This document shows, piece by piece, positions 15,120-23,551 of a stretch of DNA of 40,930 bases. Position numbers and translations under genes: made by a program. The DNA comes from Micromonospora yasonensis (GTDB taxonomy: Bacteria; Actinomycetota; Actinomycetes; Mycobacteriales; Micromonosporaceae), in assembly GCF_026013475.1 (NCBI RefSeq), contig NZ_JAPDPH010000045.1, positions 1-40,930 of the forward strand, in the 5' to 3' direction. Below the pieces are notes generated by a model, which had not been told where the DNA came from, ran no database searches, and saw only the letters and a list, made by a program, of their open reading frames with translations. How positions within the stretch are numbered: position 1 is the stretch's first letter; each line of letters starts with the position of its first letter.

Positions 15120-15411
15120 GCGGATTCCTCCTGCCGGTGTGGCGGTGATCAGCTCCGGCCACCGCCTTCGAACAACGCGTCGTCCAGGCGGGCTGCCATG
15201 CAGCAACTGACCCGGGGAATGTTGGCTTCAGGCAACCACTTCGGACGGTGGGTTGCGAAGCGGCGGCAAGGTCACAACTAGGGCCCGAACGGGCGTCACC
15301 TGCCGCCGTACGGACGATTGCCACCGACCTTGCGGGCGGGGGCGGGGGCGGAAAACAGACCCCGCGATCGCGTGATGTGCGGCCGGCCGACACCGCCGGA
15401 CGATCAGCGGC
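15120..15411. other. Divergent intergenic region, 292 bases
   Basis: There is no gene. An imperfect stem-loop lies at 15225-15261: GCTTC pairs with GAAGC and GCAACC with GGTTGC around a loop that includes TTCGGACG. It could be an operator or a structured leader element for the rightward transcript. I cannot place promoters with confidence. Confidence 0.45.
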
Positions 15412-15750
15412 ATGACCACGATCCAGCGACAACGGCCCAGCAGGCGCGGCGACCGGCAAGAGCCTGTCGCAGCTCAGCCGCGAACGGTTCCCCCGCCGGG
15501 CGAACCGGCTCCCGTGGGTGCGGGCGTGCCGCTGGCCGCCCTGCGGCTCAAGCTCGGCGTGCTGCTCCTGCTCACCGCCGCCGGGCTGAGTGCCGCCGTC
15601 TCGCCGTGGGCGGTGGCCGCCGTCGGGCTCACCTGCCTCGGCATCCCCGTCGCGGTGGCCCTCCGGTACGGACCGGCCGCCGCCCGCGACCTGCTCTGGC
15701 TGCCGCCGTGCCTACCCGTCCCGTACGAACCGGACGATCGAAGGAGTTGA
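15412..15750 (+). CDS. Small membrane protein upstream of oxalate decarboxylase
   Basis: A 112-residue protein with a basic, proline-rich N-terminus and two hydrophobic segments (about residues 43-65 and 65-85; LGVLLLLTAAGLSAAVSPWA then VAAVGLTCLGIPVAVALRYG) forming a hairpin. No family is recognised. Its stop is eight bases before the oxalate decarboxylase start, and that gene's Shine-Dalgarno AAGGAG lies inside this reading frame, so the two are an operon. No Shine-Dalgarno is seen before ATG 15412. A role in oxalate or formate transport would be speculation; two helices are too few for a transporter on its own. Confidence 0.65.
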   Translation: MTTIQRQRPSRRGDRQEPVAAQPRTVPPPGEPAPVGAGVPLAALRLKLGVLLLLTAAGLSAAVSPWAVAAVGLTCLGIPVAVALRYGPAAARDLLWLPPCLPVPYEPDDRRS

Positions 15751-15758
15751 CCAACCGC

Positions 15759-16898
15759 ATGGCACAGGACACCGCACCACAACCGGTACGCGCAGGTGGC
15801 GGCGGGCCGGACACCGGTCCCCGCAACGTGATGCTCGACCGGCAGAACCCGAACCTGCTCGTCCCACCGCCGACGGACCACGGCAGCGTACCCAACCTGC
15901 GCTTCGCCTTCTCCAACGCGCACACCCGGATCGAGGAGGGCGGCTGGACCCGTGAGGTCACCCAACGGGAACTGCCGGTCGCCACCGAACTGGCCGGCGT
16001 CGACATGGCGCTCAATCCCGGGGCGTACCGCGAGTTGCACTGGCACAAGCAGGCCGAGTGGGCGTACGTGATCAGCGGCAGCTGTCGGATCGGCGCGGTC
16101 GACCACGAGGGCCGCAACTTCCTGGAGGACGTGCAGCAGGGCGACCTGTGGTTCTTCCCGAAGGGCGTGCCGCACCACATCCAGGCGCTCGCCGACGGGG
16201 TGGAGTTCCTCCTGGTCTTCGACGACGGGGCGTTCTCGGAGAACGACACCTTCCTGATGAGCGACTTCTTCGCGCACGTGCCGAAGAGTGTGGTGGCCAA
16301 GAATTTCGGCTGGTCGGTCGACCAGTTGGGCAGCCTGCCGGAGCGGGAGAAGTACATCTTCCAGGGCGAGGTGCCGCCACCGCTGACGGAGGACCGGGTG
16401 GTGAGCCCGACCGGCGACGTGCCGCGCACCTTCAAGCACCGGCTGCGGGCCCAGGCGCCGCAGCGTTTTCCCGGCGGCTCGGTCCGGATCGCGGACACCA
16501 GCAACTTCGCGGCGTCGACCGATATCTGCGCCGCCCTCGTGGAGATCGACCCGGGTGGCCTCCGCGAGCTGCACTGGCACCCCACGGACGACGAGTGGCA
16601 GTACTACCTCTCCGGGCAGGGCCGGATGGGGGTGTTCGCCGCCTCCGGGGTGGCCCGGACGTTCGACTTCCGGGCCGGCGACGTGGGGTACGTGCCGTTC
16701 GCCTACGGGCACTACATCGAGAACCTGGGCGACGAGCCGCTGGTGTTCCTGGAGATGTTCCGCAAACCCCGCTTCGCGGACATCTCGCTGGCGCAGTGGA
16801 TGGCCAACACGCCAGCCCAGGTCATCGCGGACACCATCAACCTGCCCCGCGAGATGATCGAGGCGCTGCCGAAGGAGAAGCGTCCGGTGGTCCGCTGA
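15759..16898 (+). CDS. oxdC: Oxalate decarboxylase, bicupin
   Basis: A 379-residue manganese bicupin that splits oxalate into formate and CO2. All residues known from Bacillus subtilis OxdC are present with a constant offset of one: site 1 R91, H94, H96, E100, H139, lid S160-E161-N-D-T164; site 2 R269, H272, H274, E279, H318 and E332. The Glu of the lid (E162 in Bacillus) is what separates decarboxylase from oxidase activity, so decarboxylase is the right call; the lid reads SENDT rather than SENST. There is no signal peptide, so it is cytoplasmic. ATG 15759 is 12 bases after AAGGAG, and TTG 15747 directly abuts that site. The gene's last 62 bases overlap the convergent LuxR gene. Confidence 0.95.
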   Translation: MAQDTAPQPVRAGGGGPDTGPRNVMLDRQNPNLLVPPPTDHGSVPNLRFAFSNAHTRIEEGGWTREVTQRELPVATELAGVDMALNPGAYRELHWHKQAEWAYVISGSCRIGAVDHEGRNFLEDVQQGDLWFFPKGVPHHIQALADGVEFLLVFDDGAFSENDTFLMSDFFAHVPKSVVAKNFGWSVDQLGSLPEREKYIFQGEVPPPLTEDRVVSPTGDVPRTFKHRLRAQAPQRFPGGSVRIADTSNFAASTDICAALVEIDPGGLRELHWHPTDDEWQYYLSGQGRMGVFAASGVARTFDFRAGDVGYVPFAYGHYIENLGDEPLVFLEMFRKPRFADISLAQWMANTPAQVIADTINLPREMIEALPKEKRPVVR

Positions 16899-18930
16899 GC
16901 CGCGCGGGGACGGTGGGGCCGGGTTCCGTCCCGGTGGGCCGGGGCCGGCCGTCCCACAGCCGCGCCAGTTGCAGGCGGCTGCGGATGCCGAGCTTGGCGT
17001 AGATGGCACGCAGGTGGGTGTCGACGGTGTGGAACGACAGGTACAACCGGCCGGCCACCTGCTGTTTGGTGGCCCCGGCCGCCAGCAGCTCGGCGATCCC
17101 CGCCTCCCGGGCGGTCAGCGCGTCCAGGCCGCAGCCGAGCGGCCTCGGGGCCGGGCGGCGGCGGGTCCGGTCCAGCCGGTGTGCCCACCGCTCGGCGCGC
17201 TCCTGGTCGCCCACCGCACCCATGCGTCCGTACAGGGCCGCTGCCTCCTGCCCGGCGGTGCGGGCCTCCGCCACCCGGACCCGGGGAGAGCGGGAGAGAT
17301 CGAGCAGGGCGTCTGCCAGCGCCGGCCGGGCGCCGGTGGCCCGCAACGCCCGCACGGCTGCCCGCAGCGCTGCGGGGTCGCGGCGGACCAGGGCGTCCGC
17401 GTGACCGGCGGCGCCACGCCACAGCGGGACCGGGGTGCGCTCCGCCACCCGCGCGAGTTGCCCGGCGACCGCGTTCGCCCGCCGAACGTCCCCGAGCAGG
17501 AGCAGTGCCTGGACCAGGCGGGGACCGTGCTGGGCGACCAGCAGCACCGGCCGTGCCGAGCGGGTCACGTCCGCGGCGGCCGAGCGGATGAGCGCGCGGT
17601 GGCGCAGCGGGTCGGGGTCGGCGGCCGCCACCAGGCGCAGCGGCGCGTACGGCACGCTGTCCGGCCAGGGAGGGTCCCGGTACGTGCCCTCGATGAGCGC
17701 CCGGGCGGCCTCCGGGCGGCCGAGGCGGTACGCGACCTCGGCGCGGACCGCGAGCAGGGCGGACCGGACCTCGCCGGTGACCGGGCCGGCCGGTCGGTCC
17801 AGCGCGAGCCGGGCCTGCGCGTCGGCCTCCTGGAGCTCCCCGACGCCGAGCATCCGGAGGCAGGACAGCGCCGCCAGCACCGGCCCGGCCGCCGCGGGGA
17901 GATCGTCGTACGCCGCCTCCAGCGCGGTCGCGGCGTCCTCGTACGCGCCGAGCGCGAGCTGGACGGCGATCCGCTCGGCGCGCACCGCCGCGGCCTCCCC
18001 GCGTACCGCCGGCCGGCTCGGATCGACGGCGAGGAGATCCCGGGCGGTGTGGACGGCCCCGAGGGACATCGCCCGGGTGGCCCGGGCGACGGCGAGCCGT
18101 GCGCCGGCCAGGGGTGACGGGTGCCGGGCCTGCGCCCGACCCGCCTCGCGGAGCAGACCGTCGGCGTCCGGATGGCCGACCAGGCAGGCGATCGACGCCT
18201 CGACGGCGAGCAGCCAGCCGCGCTGATCCGGTCCCACCGGGTGCCCGGTGCGGGCCCGGCGGAGCTGGTCGAGGGCGACGGACGGGCGGTACGCCGCGTG
18301 TACGGCCCCGAGCCGGCCGAGCAGCAGGGCCCGCTCCGCGCCGCCGGCCCGGTCGGCGGCCAGCTCGGCGGAGAGCAGGTGCAGGGCCTCGGTGGAGCGT
18401 CCGGCGAGGACGAGCAGGTCGGCGGCCGCGAGCAGCCACCGGGACCGGTTCCCGGCATCGGCGCGGGCCAGTGCGGCGCACAGCAGGTCCGCTCCGGTCG
18501 ACGGGTCGACCGGACCGGCGGTGGCGAGTTGGTCGACCAGCTCGGGGTCGGCTTCACCGGTCGCCCGTACGGCTTGCAGCAGGTGCGCGGCGGCGCGACC
18601 CGGGTCGGTGTCGGCGCACAACCGGGCAGCCTGCCGGTGCAGGTCACCGAGGAGGGACCGGGGCAGCCCGCGCAGCAACCGGTCGCGCAGCGCCGTCCCG
18701 ACGGTCAGCCCGCTGCCGTCGTCGGTGACCAGGCCACGGGCGGTGAGGGTGGCCACCACGTCGGCGACCTCCGGGCCGGGCAGTCCGGTCATCCGCTCGA
18801 CGTACCCGAGCCGGCACGGACCCGGCGCGACCGCGAGGGCCCTGGCCACCGACCGCTCGGCGGCGGTCGACGGTGGATCGTCGCGGTGCGGGTCGGGCGT
18901 ATCCGGGGGTACAGGCACGGCCCGAATCAA
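16837..18930 (-). CDS. LuxR-family regulator with helical repeat region but no AAA domain
   Basis: A 697-residue protein. A C-terminal LuxR helix-turn-helix (LDALTAREAGIAELLAAGAT, then SFHTVDTHLRAIYAKLGI) lies near residues 600-660, followed by a Pro/Ser-rich tail. The rest is alpha-helical and tetratricopeptide-like (RAAAHLLQAV, EALHLLSAELAADRAG). This resembles the region after the ATPase in LAL (MalT-type) regulators, but no Walker A is present. The protein may be a shortened LAL whose sensing is by the repeats. The start is uncertain: TTG 18930 is the longest frame and GTG 18918 is an alternative, and no Shine-Dalgarno is seen. It is convergent with oxdC and divergent from parA. Confidence 0.85.
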   Translation of the reverse strand: MIRAVPVPPDTPDPHRDDPPSTAAERSVARALAVAPGPCRLGYVERMTGLPGPEVADVVATLTARGLVTDDGSGLTVGTALRDRLLRGLPRSLLGDLHRQAARLCADTDPGRAAAHLLQAVRATGEADPELVDQLATAGPVDPSTGADLLCAALARADAGNRSRWLLAAADLLVLAGRSTEALHLLSAELAADRAGGAERALLLGRLGAVHAAYRPSVALDQLRRARTGHPVGPDQRGWLLAVEASIACLVGHPDADGLLREAGRAQARHPSPLAGARLAVARATRAMSLGAVHTARDLLAVDPSRPAVRGEAAAVRAERIAVQLALGAYEDAATALEAAYDDLPAAAGPVLAALSCLRMLGVGELQEADAQARLALDRPAGPVTGEVRSALLAVRAEVAYRLGRPEAARALIEGTYRDPPWPDSVPYAPLRLVAAADPDPLRHRALIRSAAADVTRSARPVLLVAQHGPRLVQALLLLGDVRRANAVAGQLARVAERTPVPLWRGAAGHADALVRRDPAALRAAVRALRATGARPALADALLDLSRSPRVRVAEARTAGQEAAALYGRMGAVGDQERAERWAHRLDRTRRRPAPRPLGCGLDALTAREAGIAELLAAGATKQQVAGRLYLSFHTVDTHLRAIYAKLGIRSRLQLARLWDGRPRPTGTEPGPTVPARLSGPPDASPSAAPRSSRGAG

Positions 18931-19031
18931 CCACGTACGGCCGGGCCGGGCGGGGCGTTCTGGTGAAACCCCCTCGTGATGGTGATACCGGGATGGTCCG
19001 GGGAGGTGCTGTGCGCTTCGGCCCCGCCCGC

Positions 19032-19037
19032 TACCGT
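19032..19037 (+). promoter_or_regulatory. -10 box upstream of the ParA gene
   Basis: TACCGT is 19 bases before GTG 19057. A start about seven bases downstream would give a short leader containing the Shine-Dalgarno GGGGAGG (19045-19051). Confidence 0.45.
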
Positions 19038-19056
19038 TCCGGTCGGGGAGGTGCCG

Positions 19057-20028
19057 GTGTACGTCGTATCAGTGATCAACTACAAGGGCGGGGTGGGCAA
19101 GACCACCATGACCGCCAACCTCGGGGCCGAGCTGGCCAACCGGGGCATGAAGGTGCTGCTGATCGACCTCGATCCGCAGGCCAGCCTGACGTTCAGCTTC
19201 TACGAGCCGGACGACTGGCGGGACCGGTTGCGCGACGACCGCACGGTGAAGCGCTGGTACGACGGCCTGCGCGGGGACAACCAGACGGTGGCCCTCGGCG
19301 AGTTGGTGGTCACCCCCGGCCCGGCGAACGCGCAGCTCAAGGGGGCGGGCCGGCTGGACCTGATCGCGTCGCACCTCCAGCTCGTCGACATCGACCTGGC
19401 GCTGGCGCGGGGGGTGGCCGACGGCGACGAGTACGACGCCGAGCTGTTCCGGGTGCGCGGGTCGCTGGACCAGGGGCTGCACGACCCGGCGCTGGACCCG
19501 TACGACCTGGTGCTCATCGACTGTCCGCCGAACTTCAACGTGGTGACCCAGTCGGCGATCATCGCCAGCGACCACCTGCTCATCCCGGCGCGGGCCGACT
19601 ACCTGTCCACCCTGGGCATCGACTACCTGCACGCGAACGTCCGGGAGTTGGTCGACCGGTACAACGCGGACTCCCGCCGGTTCGCGAAGATCCGCCGCCA
19701 CCACAAGGTGGCCCCCGGCATCGCGGGCGTGGTGTTCACGATGATCCAGCTGATGGCGCAGCGGCCGATCGCCGCCCACCAGGGCTACATGGACCAGGTA
19801 CGGGCGCTGGGCGTACCGGTGTTCCCGACCGCACTGCGGGAGAGCGTGACCCTGTTCGCCACCAACACCCCCCGGGGGGTGCCGGTGGTGCTGCGTGACC
19901 GGGTAACCGCGCCGCCGGTCCGCGAGGAACTGCGGCAGATCACCACCGAGTTCCTGGCCTCGCTCCAGCCGGAGTCGGCGCCGAAGTCCCCCGCACCCGT
20001 CACCGCCGCGGCCGGGGCGGACGCATGA
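19057..20028 (+). CDS. ParA-family ATPase
   Basis: A 323-residue cytoplasmic protein of the ParA/MinD group. The deviant Walker A K10-G-G-V-G-K-T-T17 is at the N-terminus, the switch region is [10 protein letters not shown], and Walker B is [12 protein letters not shown]. Dimerisation and DNA binding on ATP are expected from the family. The length and sequence are compatible with plasmid-type or orphan ParAs rather than the chromosomal parAB pair, and no parB or parS-like array is adjacent. The stop overlaps the next gene by four bases (ATGA), so it is translated together with the small SAP-like protein. GTG 19057 has GGGGAGG five bases upstream. Confidence 0.92.
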   Translation: MYVVSVINYKGGVGKTTMTANLGAELANRGMKVLLIDLDPQASLTFSFYEPDDWRDRLRDDRTVKRWYDGLRGDNQTVALGELVVTPGPANAQLKGAGRLDLIASHLQLVDIDLALARGVADGDEYDAELFRVRGSLDQGLHDPALDPYDLVLIDCPPNFNVVTQSAIIASDHLLIPARADYLSTLGIDYLHANVRELVDRYNADSRRFAKIRRHHKVAPGIAGVVFTMIQLMAQRPIAAHQGYMDQVRALGVPVFPTALRESVTLFATNTPRGVPVVLRDRVTAPPVREELRQITTEFLASLQPESAPKSPAPVTAAAGADA

Positions 20029-20432
20029 CCGACCCGACGCGCGCCGCGCTGTCCCGGGTGGCCGAGTTCCTGGCCGGACTCTCCGACGCCGACGTGGCCG
20101 CCCTGGCCAAGGGACGCGCCCGGCTGGCCGTCCTGCCGGCCGCCGGCGCCGCGCCACCGGACACCGAGGTGGACGGCGGTCCCGCGCCGGGCCGGACCGC
20201 CGCGCCCGACGGAGCCGACGTCGAGCGGGCGCACGCCGCGCTGGCCGCCATGGCGCGGCGCGACGAGGGTACGGCGTACCTGGCGTCCTGGACGTCCCGC
20301 GAGCTGCGGGCCCTCGCCGCCCGGGTGGGGCTGCGCGGGGTGACCGGGCTGCGGAAGACCGAGCTGGTCGACCGGATCGTCGACCGCACCATCGGCTTCC
20401 GGCTCGACTCCGCCGCCATCCGGCGGCGCTGA
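20025..20432 (+). CDS. Small SAP/Rho-N-like protein, probable ParA partner
   Basis: A 135-residue protein with an N-terminal helical part, a Pro/Ala linker and a C-terminal SAP-like helix-extended loop-helix (YLASWTSRELRALAARVGLR then GLRKTELVDRIVD), a fold that binds DNA or RNA. It starts inside the last codon of parA (ATGA overlap), so stoichiometric production with ParA is likely. The obvious inference is a DNA-binding partner in place of ParB, but no ParB motif is present. Confidence in the gene is high and in the partner role moderate. Confidence 0.8.
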   Translation: MTDPTRAALSRVAEFLAGLSDADVAALAKGRARLAVLPAAGAAPPDTEVDGGPAPGRTAAPDGADVERAHAALAAMARRDEGTAYLASWTSRELRALAARVGLRGVTGLRKTELVDRIVDRTIGFRLDSAAIRRR

Positions 20433-20471
20433 GGGTGCGCCGGTGAACGGGCCTGGCCGGGGCGGCGGCCC

Positions 20472-20477
20472 TAGGCT
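20472..20477 (+). promoter_or_regulatory. -10 box upstream of the DUF1697 gene
   Basis: TAGGCT is followed by a short leader that contains GAGGAGG (20499-20505) before ATG 20512. GTG 20482 lies four bases after the box and is in frame, so a longer leaderless form is possible. Confidence 0.5.
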
Positions 20478-20511
20478 GGCGGTGAGCGACGCCGAGGCGA
20501 GGAGGATCGGG

Positions 20512-21051
20512 ATGGCCCGTTATGCGGCCCTGCTGCGGGGCGTCAACGTCGGCAACACCCGGCTCGCCATGGCCGACCTGCGACGCATCGTCACCGACCT
20601 GGGGCACGAGGACGTCAAGACCTACCTGCAGAGCGGCAACGTGGTCTTCACCAGCCCACCGAGCAAGGACGACATCCTGGCCGAGGGCATCGAGCGCCGG
20701 CTCGCCGACGAGTTGGGCCTGCGGGTGCCGGTGCTGGTGCGCAGCGACGCGGAACTGGCGGCGGTGGCCGACGCCAGCCCGTACGCGGGCCAGCAGGACG
20801 ACCCGACCCGGGTGCTGGTGGCCTTCCTGTCGGCCGCGCCGACCGCGGCGAAGGTCAAGGACCTGACCGTGCCGGCCGGCGAGCACATCGAGTACCAGGT
20901 GATCGGCCGGGAGGTGCATCTGCACTTCCCGGACGGCGGGTACGGGCGGACGAAGTTCACCAACGCGTACCTGGAGAAGAAATTGGGCGTGGTGGCGACC
21001 ACCCGGAACTGGAAGTCGGTGCTGGCGCTGCGCGACCTGGCCGCCGGCTGA
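20512..21051 (+). CDS. DUF1697 family protein
   Basis: A 179-residue protein with the family pattern: RYAALLRGVNVGN at the N-terminus, LRRIVTDLGHEDVKTYLQSG, NVVFTSP, then YGRTKFTNAYLEKKLGVVAT near the C-terminus. DUF1697 proteins have an uncharacterised function. The start follows GAGGAGG by six bases; a GTG 30 bases upstream is also in frame. Convergent with telA, with 29 bases between the stops and no clear terminator. Confidence 0.92.
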   Translation: MARYAALLRGVNVGNTRLAMADLRRIVTDLGHEDVKTYLQSGNVVFTSPPSKDDILAEGIERRLADELGLRVPVLVRSDAELAAVADASPYAGQQDDPTRVLVAFLSAAPTAAKVKDLTVPAGEHIEYQVIGREVHLHFPDGGYGRTKFTNAYLEKKLGVVATTRNWKSVLALRDLAAG

Positions 21052-21080
21052 CCCGTGACCCGCCACGTGGATGGGCAGTG

Positions 21081-22388
21081 TCAGCGTGGGGCGGGGACGA
21101 CCGCCGGAGCTTGATCCAGCACCGCGGCCGGCAACTGTGGGCCGCCAGGCAGGGCCACTGGGTCCTTGGCGCGGGTGACCAGGTCGACCACGGTCCGGCT
21201 GAGCCGCTCGGAGGACTCCGACATGGACTGGTTGGCGGTGACGATCGCGCCGACCACCTCGGCCCGCTTCTGCTGGCCGTAGCGGACCGCCTCCTCGATG
21301 CCCCGGGCCTGCGCGTCGATGGACTCGGCCACCTCGAGGATGGTCTCCGGCCGGACGGTCGGGGTCTGGATGACGCGGGCGATCTGCGGCACCGCAGTCT
21401 TCGACGCTGCCGCGTACGCGGACAGCACGTCGTTGGCGCCGTCGGCGACTGCCTGCTGCATGTCGGCGGCCTGGTTGGCCTGCAAGAGCAGCGCCCACTG
21501 GGCGATGGTGAGCTTCATCGTGGGAATGGTGAGGTTCATCAGCAGGGCGAGCCGCTGACCGAGGCCGTAGTTGAGGGTGCGGATGTTGCGCACCTGCGGG
21601 GAGGTGGACCAGGCGACGAAGAGCCGCTGCTGGAACTCGCTGATCCGCACCTCGAGGGCCTGGGCGAACTCGGTGATCAGGGAGAGCCGTTCCCGCTGGT
21701 CGCGTTCGTCGGCGACGCCGGGGGTGACGGTGATCGACCGGGCGTCGTCCAGGGCCACGTCGCGGATCAGCTCCATCACGGCGATGGCCCCGACGAGCTG
21801 CCCGATGGCGGCCTCGTTGGCCTTGTAGAGCTCGTCGCAGAGCACCACGTTGCGGCGGAGCTGCAGCTGCTTGTCGCTGAGCTGCCCGGCAATCCGGTCG
21901 AGCTGCTGCTCAACGGTCTGGGCCTCCTCGAAGAGCATCTCCAGCAGGTCACGGCCCTTGCGGAACAGGCCCCGGATGGCGTCGGAGAACTTGGTGAAGG
22001 TCTCCCGCACCTTGGGGTCGCTGGGGTCGTACTTGCGGCGGAAGCTGCGCATGCGATCGTTGATCTCGTGCATGATGCCGGTCAGTTCCGGGATGTCGAC
22101 CCGGCCGACCTCTCGGAAGATGCGGCTGACCTGCGCGTTGACCTGATCCAGTGCCTGGGTGCCGAAGTTCGCCAGGGCGTCGGTGTTGGCCAGCATGGTC
22201 GGGTAGAGCTGGCGGGCGGCCTGCTCGGCCTGGGTACGTTGCGCCGGGGTGAGCAGCGCGGCGCAGGAGAAGGTCTTCGGCTCGGCGGTGGCGAGCGCGG
22301 TGCTGATGGCCGCGTCGGCGGCCCCGGCGGGCGGGTCGGCCGGGCCGCCGACGATGCTGCCGAAGTCGATCTGGAGTCCCTCGGACAT
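21081..22388 (-). CDS. telA: Toxic anion resistance protein TelA
   Basis: A 435-residue, almost wholly alpha-helical cytoplasmic protein of the TelA family (PF05816 type). The middle carries the family core: RSFRRKYDPSDPKVRETFTK, DAIRGLFRKGRDLLEMLFEE, LQLRRNVVLCDELYKANEAA and LMNLTIPTMKLTIAQWALL. The N-terminal 35 residues and the Pro/Ala C-terminus are extensions. The family was named for tellurite resistance, but its mechanism is unknown; it is linked to envelope and metal stress. It is the last gene of a four-gene operon, 11 bases after the solute-binding gene, and AAGGGA precedes its ATG. Confidence 0.9.
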   Translation of the reverse strand: MSEGLQIDFGSIVGGPADPPAGAADAAISTALATAEPKTFSCAALLTPAQRTQAEQAARQLYPTMLANTDALANFGTQALDQVNAQVSRIFREVGRVDIPELTGIMHEINDRMRSFRRKYDPSDPKVRETFTKFSDAIRGLFRKGRDLLEMLFEEAQTVEQQLDRIAGQLSDKQLQLRRNVVLCDELYKANEAAIGQLVGAIAVMELIRDVALDDARSITVTPGVADERDQRERLSLITEFAQALEVRISEFQQRLFVAWSTSPQVRNIRTLNYGLGQRLALLMNLTIPTMKLTIAQWALLLQANQAADMQQAVADGANDVLSAYAAASKTAVPQIARVIQTPTVRPETILEVAESIDAQARGIEEAVRYGQQKRAEVVGAIVTANQSMSESSERLSRTVVDLVTRAKDPVALPGGPQLPAAVLDQAPAVVPAPR

Positions 22389-22399
22389 GGCGGGTCCCT

Positions 22400-23542
22400 T
22401 CACTTGCAGGTGGTGGCGTCCTTCATGCAGCTGAGCAGCGCGAGCGTCACGTCGGCGGCCGGCGCGGGGGCGGCCCGGACCTGGTCGGCGAGGCCGACGC
22501 CGGGGAAGTCGGCGATGTCGTTCGCGCCGACCTGCACCGCCGAGCGGAAGCCGTACCGCTTCCAGGCGATGGCCTGAATCTTCGGGTCCTTGAGGGCGTC
22601 GACGAACCGACCGGCGGCCTTGTCGAGGGCGAGGACCGGGTGGTCGCTGTAGATGGTGGGGTCCGGATAGAGCACCCGGACGTTCTTGAGCAGGCCGGCG
22701 CTGTTGTCGCCGCTCTGCACCACCTGCTGGATGATCTGGTTCTCGTAGCCGGCGTACAGCGGGGCCTTGAACTCGCCGCCCTGGGTGAGCCACTCCCGGA
22801 AGCCGGAGTCGGAGCTGCGCGACTGCAGGCCCTGCGCGTCGTGCAGCGCACGCATGGTGGGCAGCGCCCGGCGGGCCTGGGCGAGGCTCGGCGCGGAGAA
22901 CCCGTCGGCGGTGGCGACGATGTTGAGCTGGAGTTGGGCCAGGGTGAACCCACTGTTGGACTTGGCCGGGTCGGTGCTGGCCACGGTGATCGGTCCGCGC
23001 AGGTCGGTGGCGCCGATCGCCTCCCAGGTCCCGTGCTTGACGACGTGGTCGAGCAGGAGGCCCTTCATGTCGACCACGAAGTACCGGTCGCCGCGGCGCT
23101 GCACGATGCCCTTGCGGAGCAGCGCGTCGGTGCCGCGCGGGCCGGCGTAGATCACCTCGGGTGACTGGAGCAGGTTCTCCGCCCGGTAGTCGGGGAACGC
23201 CCCGGCGTGCTGGGCCTCGAAGACGCTCTGCGCACTGGCGCTGGAGGGCCAGAGGCAGTCCAGCTTGCGGGCCTTGATCTCGTCGGTGCTCAGCTGCACC
23301 TGGTCGTACGAGCCCAGCGGCTGGAAGGTGACGTCCAGCCGGTAGTCGTCGCGCAGGATCCGCTGCACCTCGGCGTCGGCCATCAGCTCGGACTTCTCCG
23401 AGCCGCCCAGGCAGGTGACGGTGGTGGGCGGCGCGGCCGTGGCCGGGGTGTCGCCGGACCGCTTCCACAGCAGCGCCGCGACGACGCAGACGGCGATCAC
23501 CGTGACCAGCCCGATCAGAAACCGGGTGCTGGGCAATCTCAA
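22400..23542 (-). CDS. Membrane-anchored solute-binding protein of the TelA operon
   Basis: A 380-residue protein with one N-terminal transmembrane helix (FLIGLVTVIAVCVVAALLW, residues 8-26) that looks uncleaved, then an extracellular periplasmic-binding-protein-like domain (VTCLGGSEKSELM, GSYDQVQLSTDEIKARKLDC, PITVASTDPAKSNSGFTLAQ). The SNSGFT motif resembles the oxyanion-binding loop of molybdate/phosphate-type binders, which is inference. The mature part ends with LLSCMKDATTCK. It starts at TTG 23542 with AAGGAG five bases upstream; that site overlaps the TAA stop of the XpaC-like gene. No ABC permease or ATPase is nearby, so it may sense rather than transport. Confidence 0.78.
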   Translation of the reverse strand: MRLPSTRFLIGLVTVIAVCVVAALLWKRSGDTPATAAPPTTVTCLGGSEKSELMADAEVQRILRDDYRLDVTFQPLGSYDQVQLSTDEIKARKLDCLWPSSASAQSVFEAQHAGAFPDYRAENLLQSPEVIYAGPRGTDALLRKGIVQRRGDRYFVVDMKGLLLDHVVKHGTWEAIGATDLRGPITVASTDPAKSNSGFTLAQLQLNIVATADGFSAPSLAQARRALPTMRALHDAQGLQSRSSDSGFREWLTQGGEFKAPLYAGYENQIIQQVVQSGDNSAGLLKNVRVLYPDPTIYSDHPVLALDKAAGRFVDALKDPKIQAIAWKRYGFRSAVQVGANDIADFPGVGLADQVRAAPAPAADVTLALLSCMKDATTCK

Positions 23543-23551
23543 CGTGACTCC

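Noticed and set aside
12279..15281. A 1000-residue plus-strand open frame
   Set aside because: It is the complement of the metalloprotease and ATPase genes, with no family motif; the minus-strand genes have signal peptide, zinc and Walker motifs.
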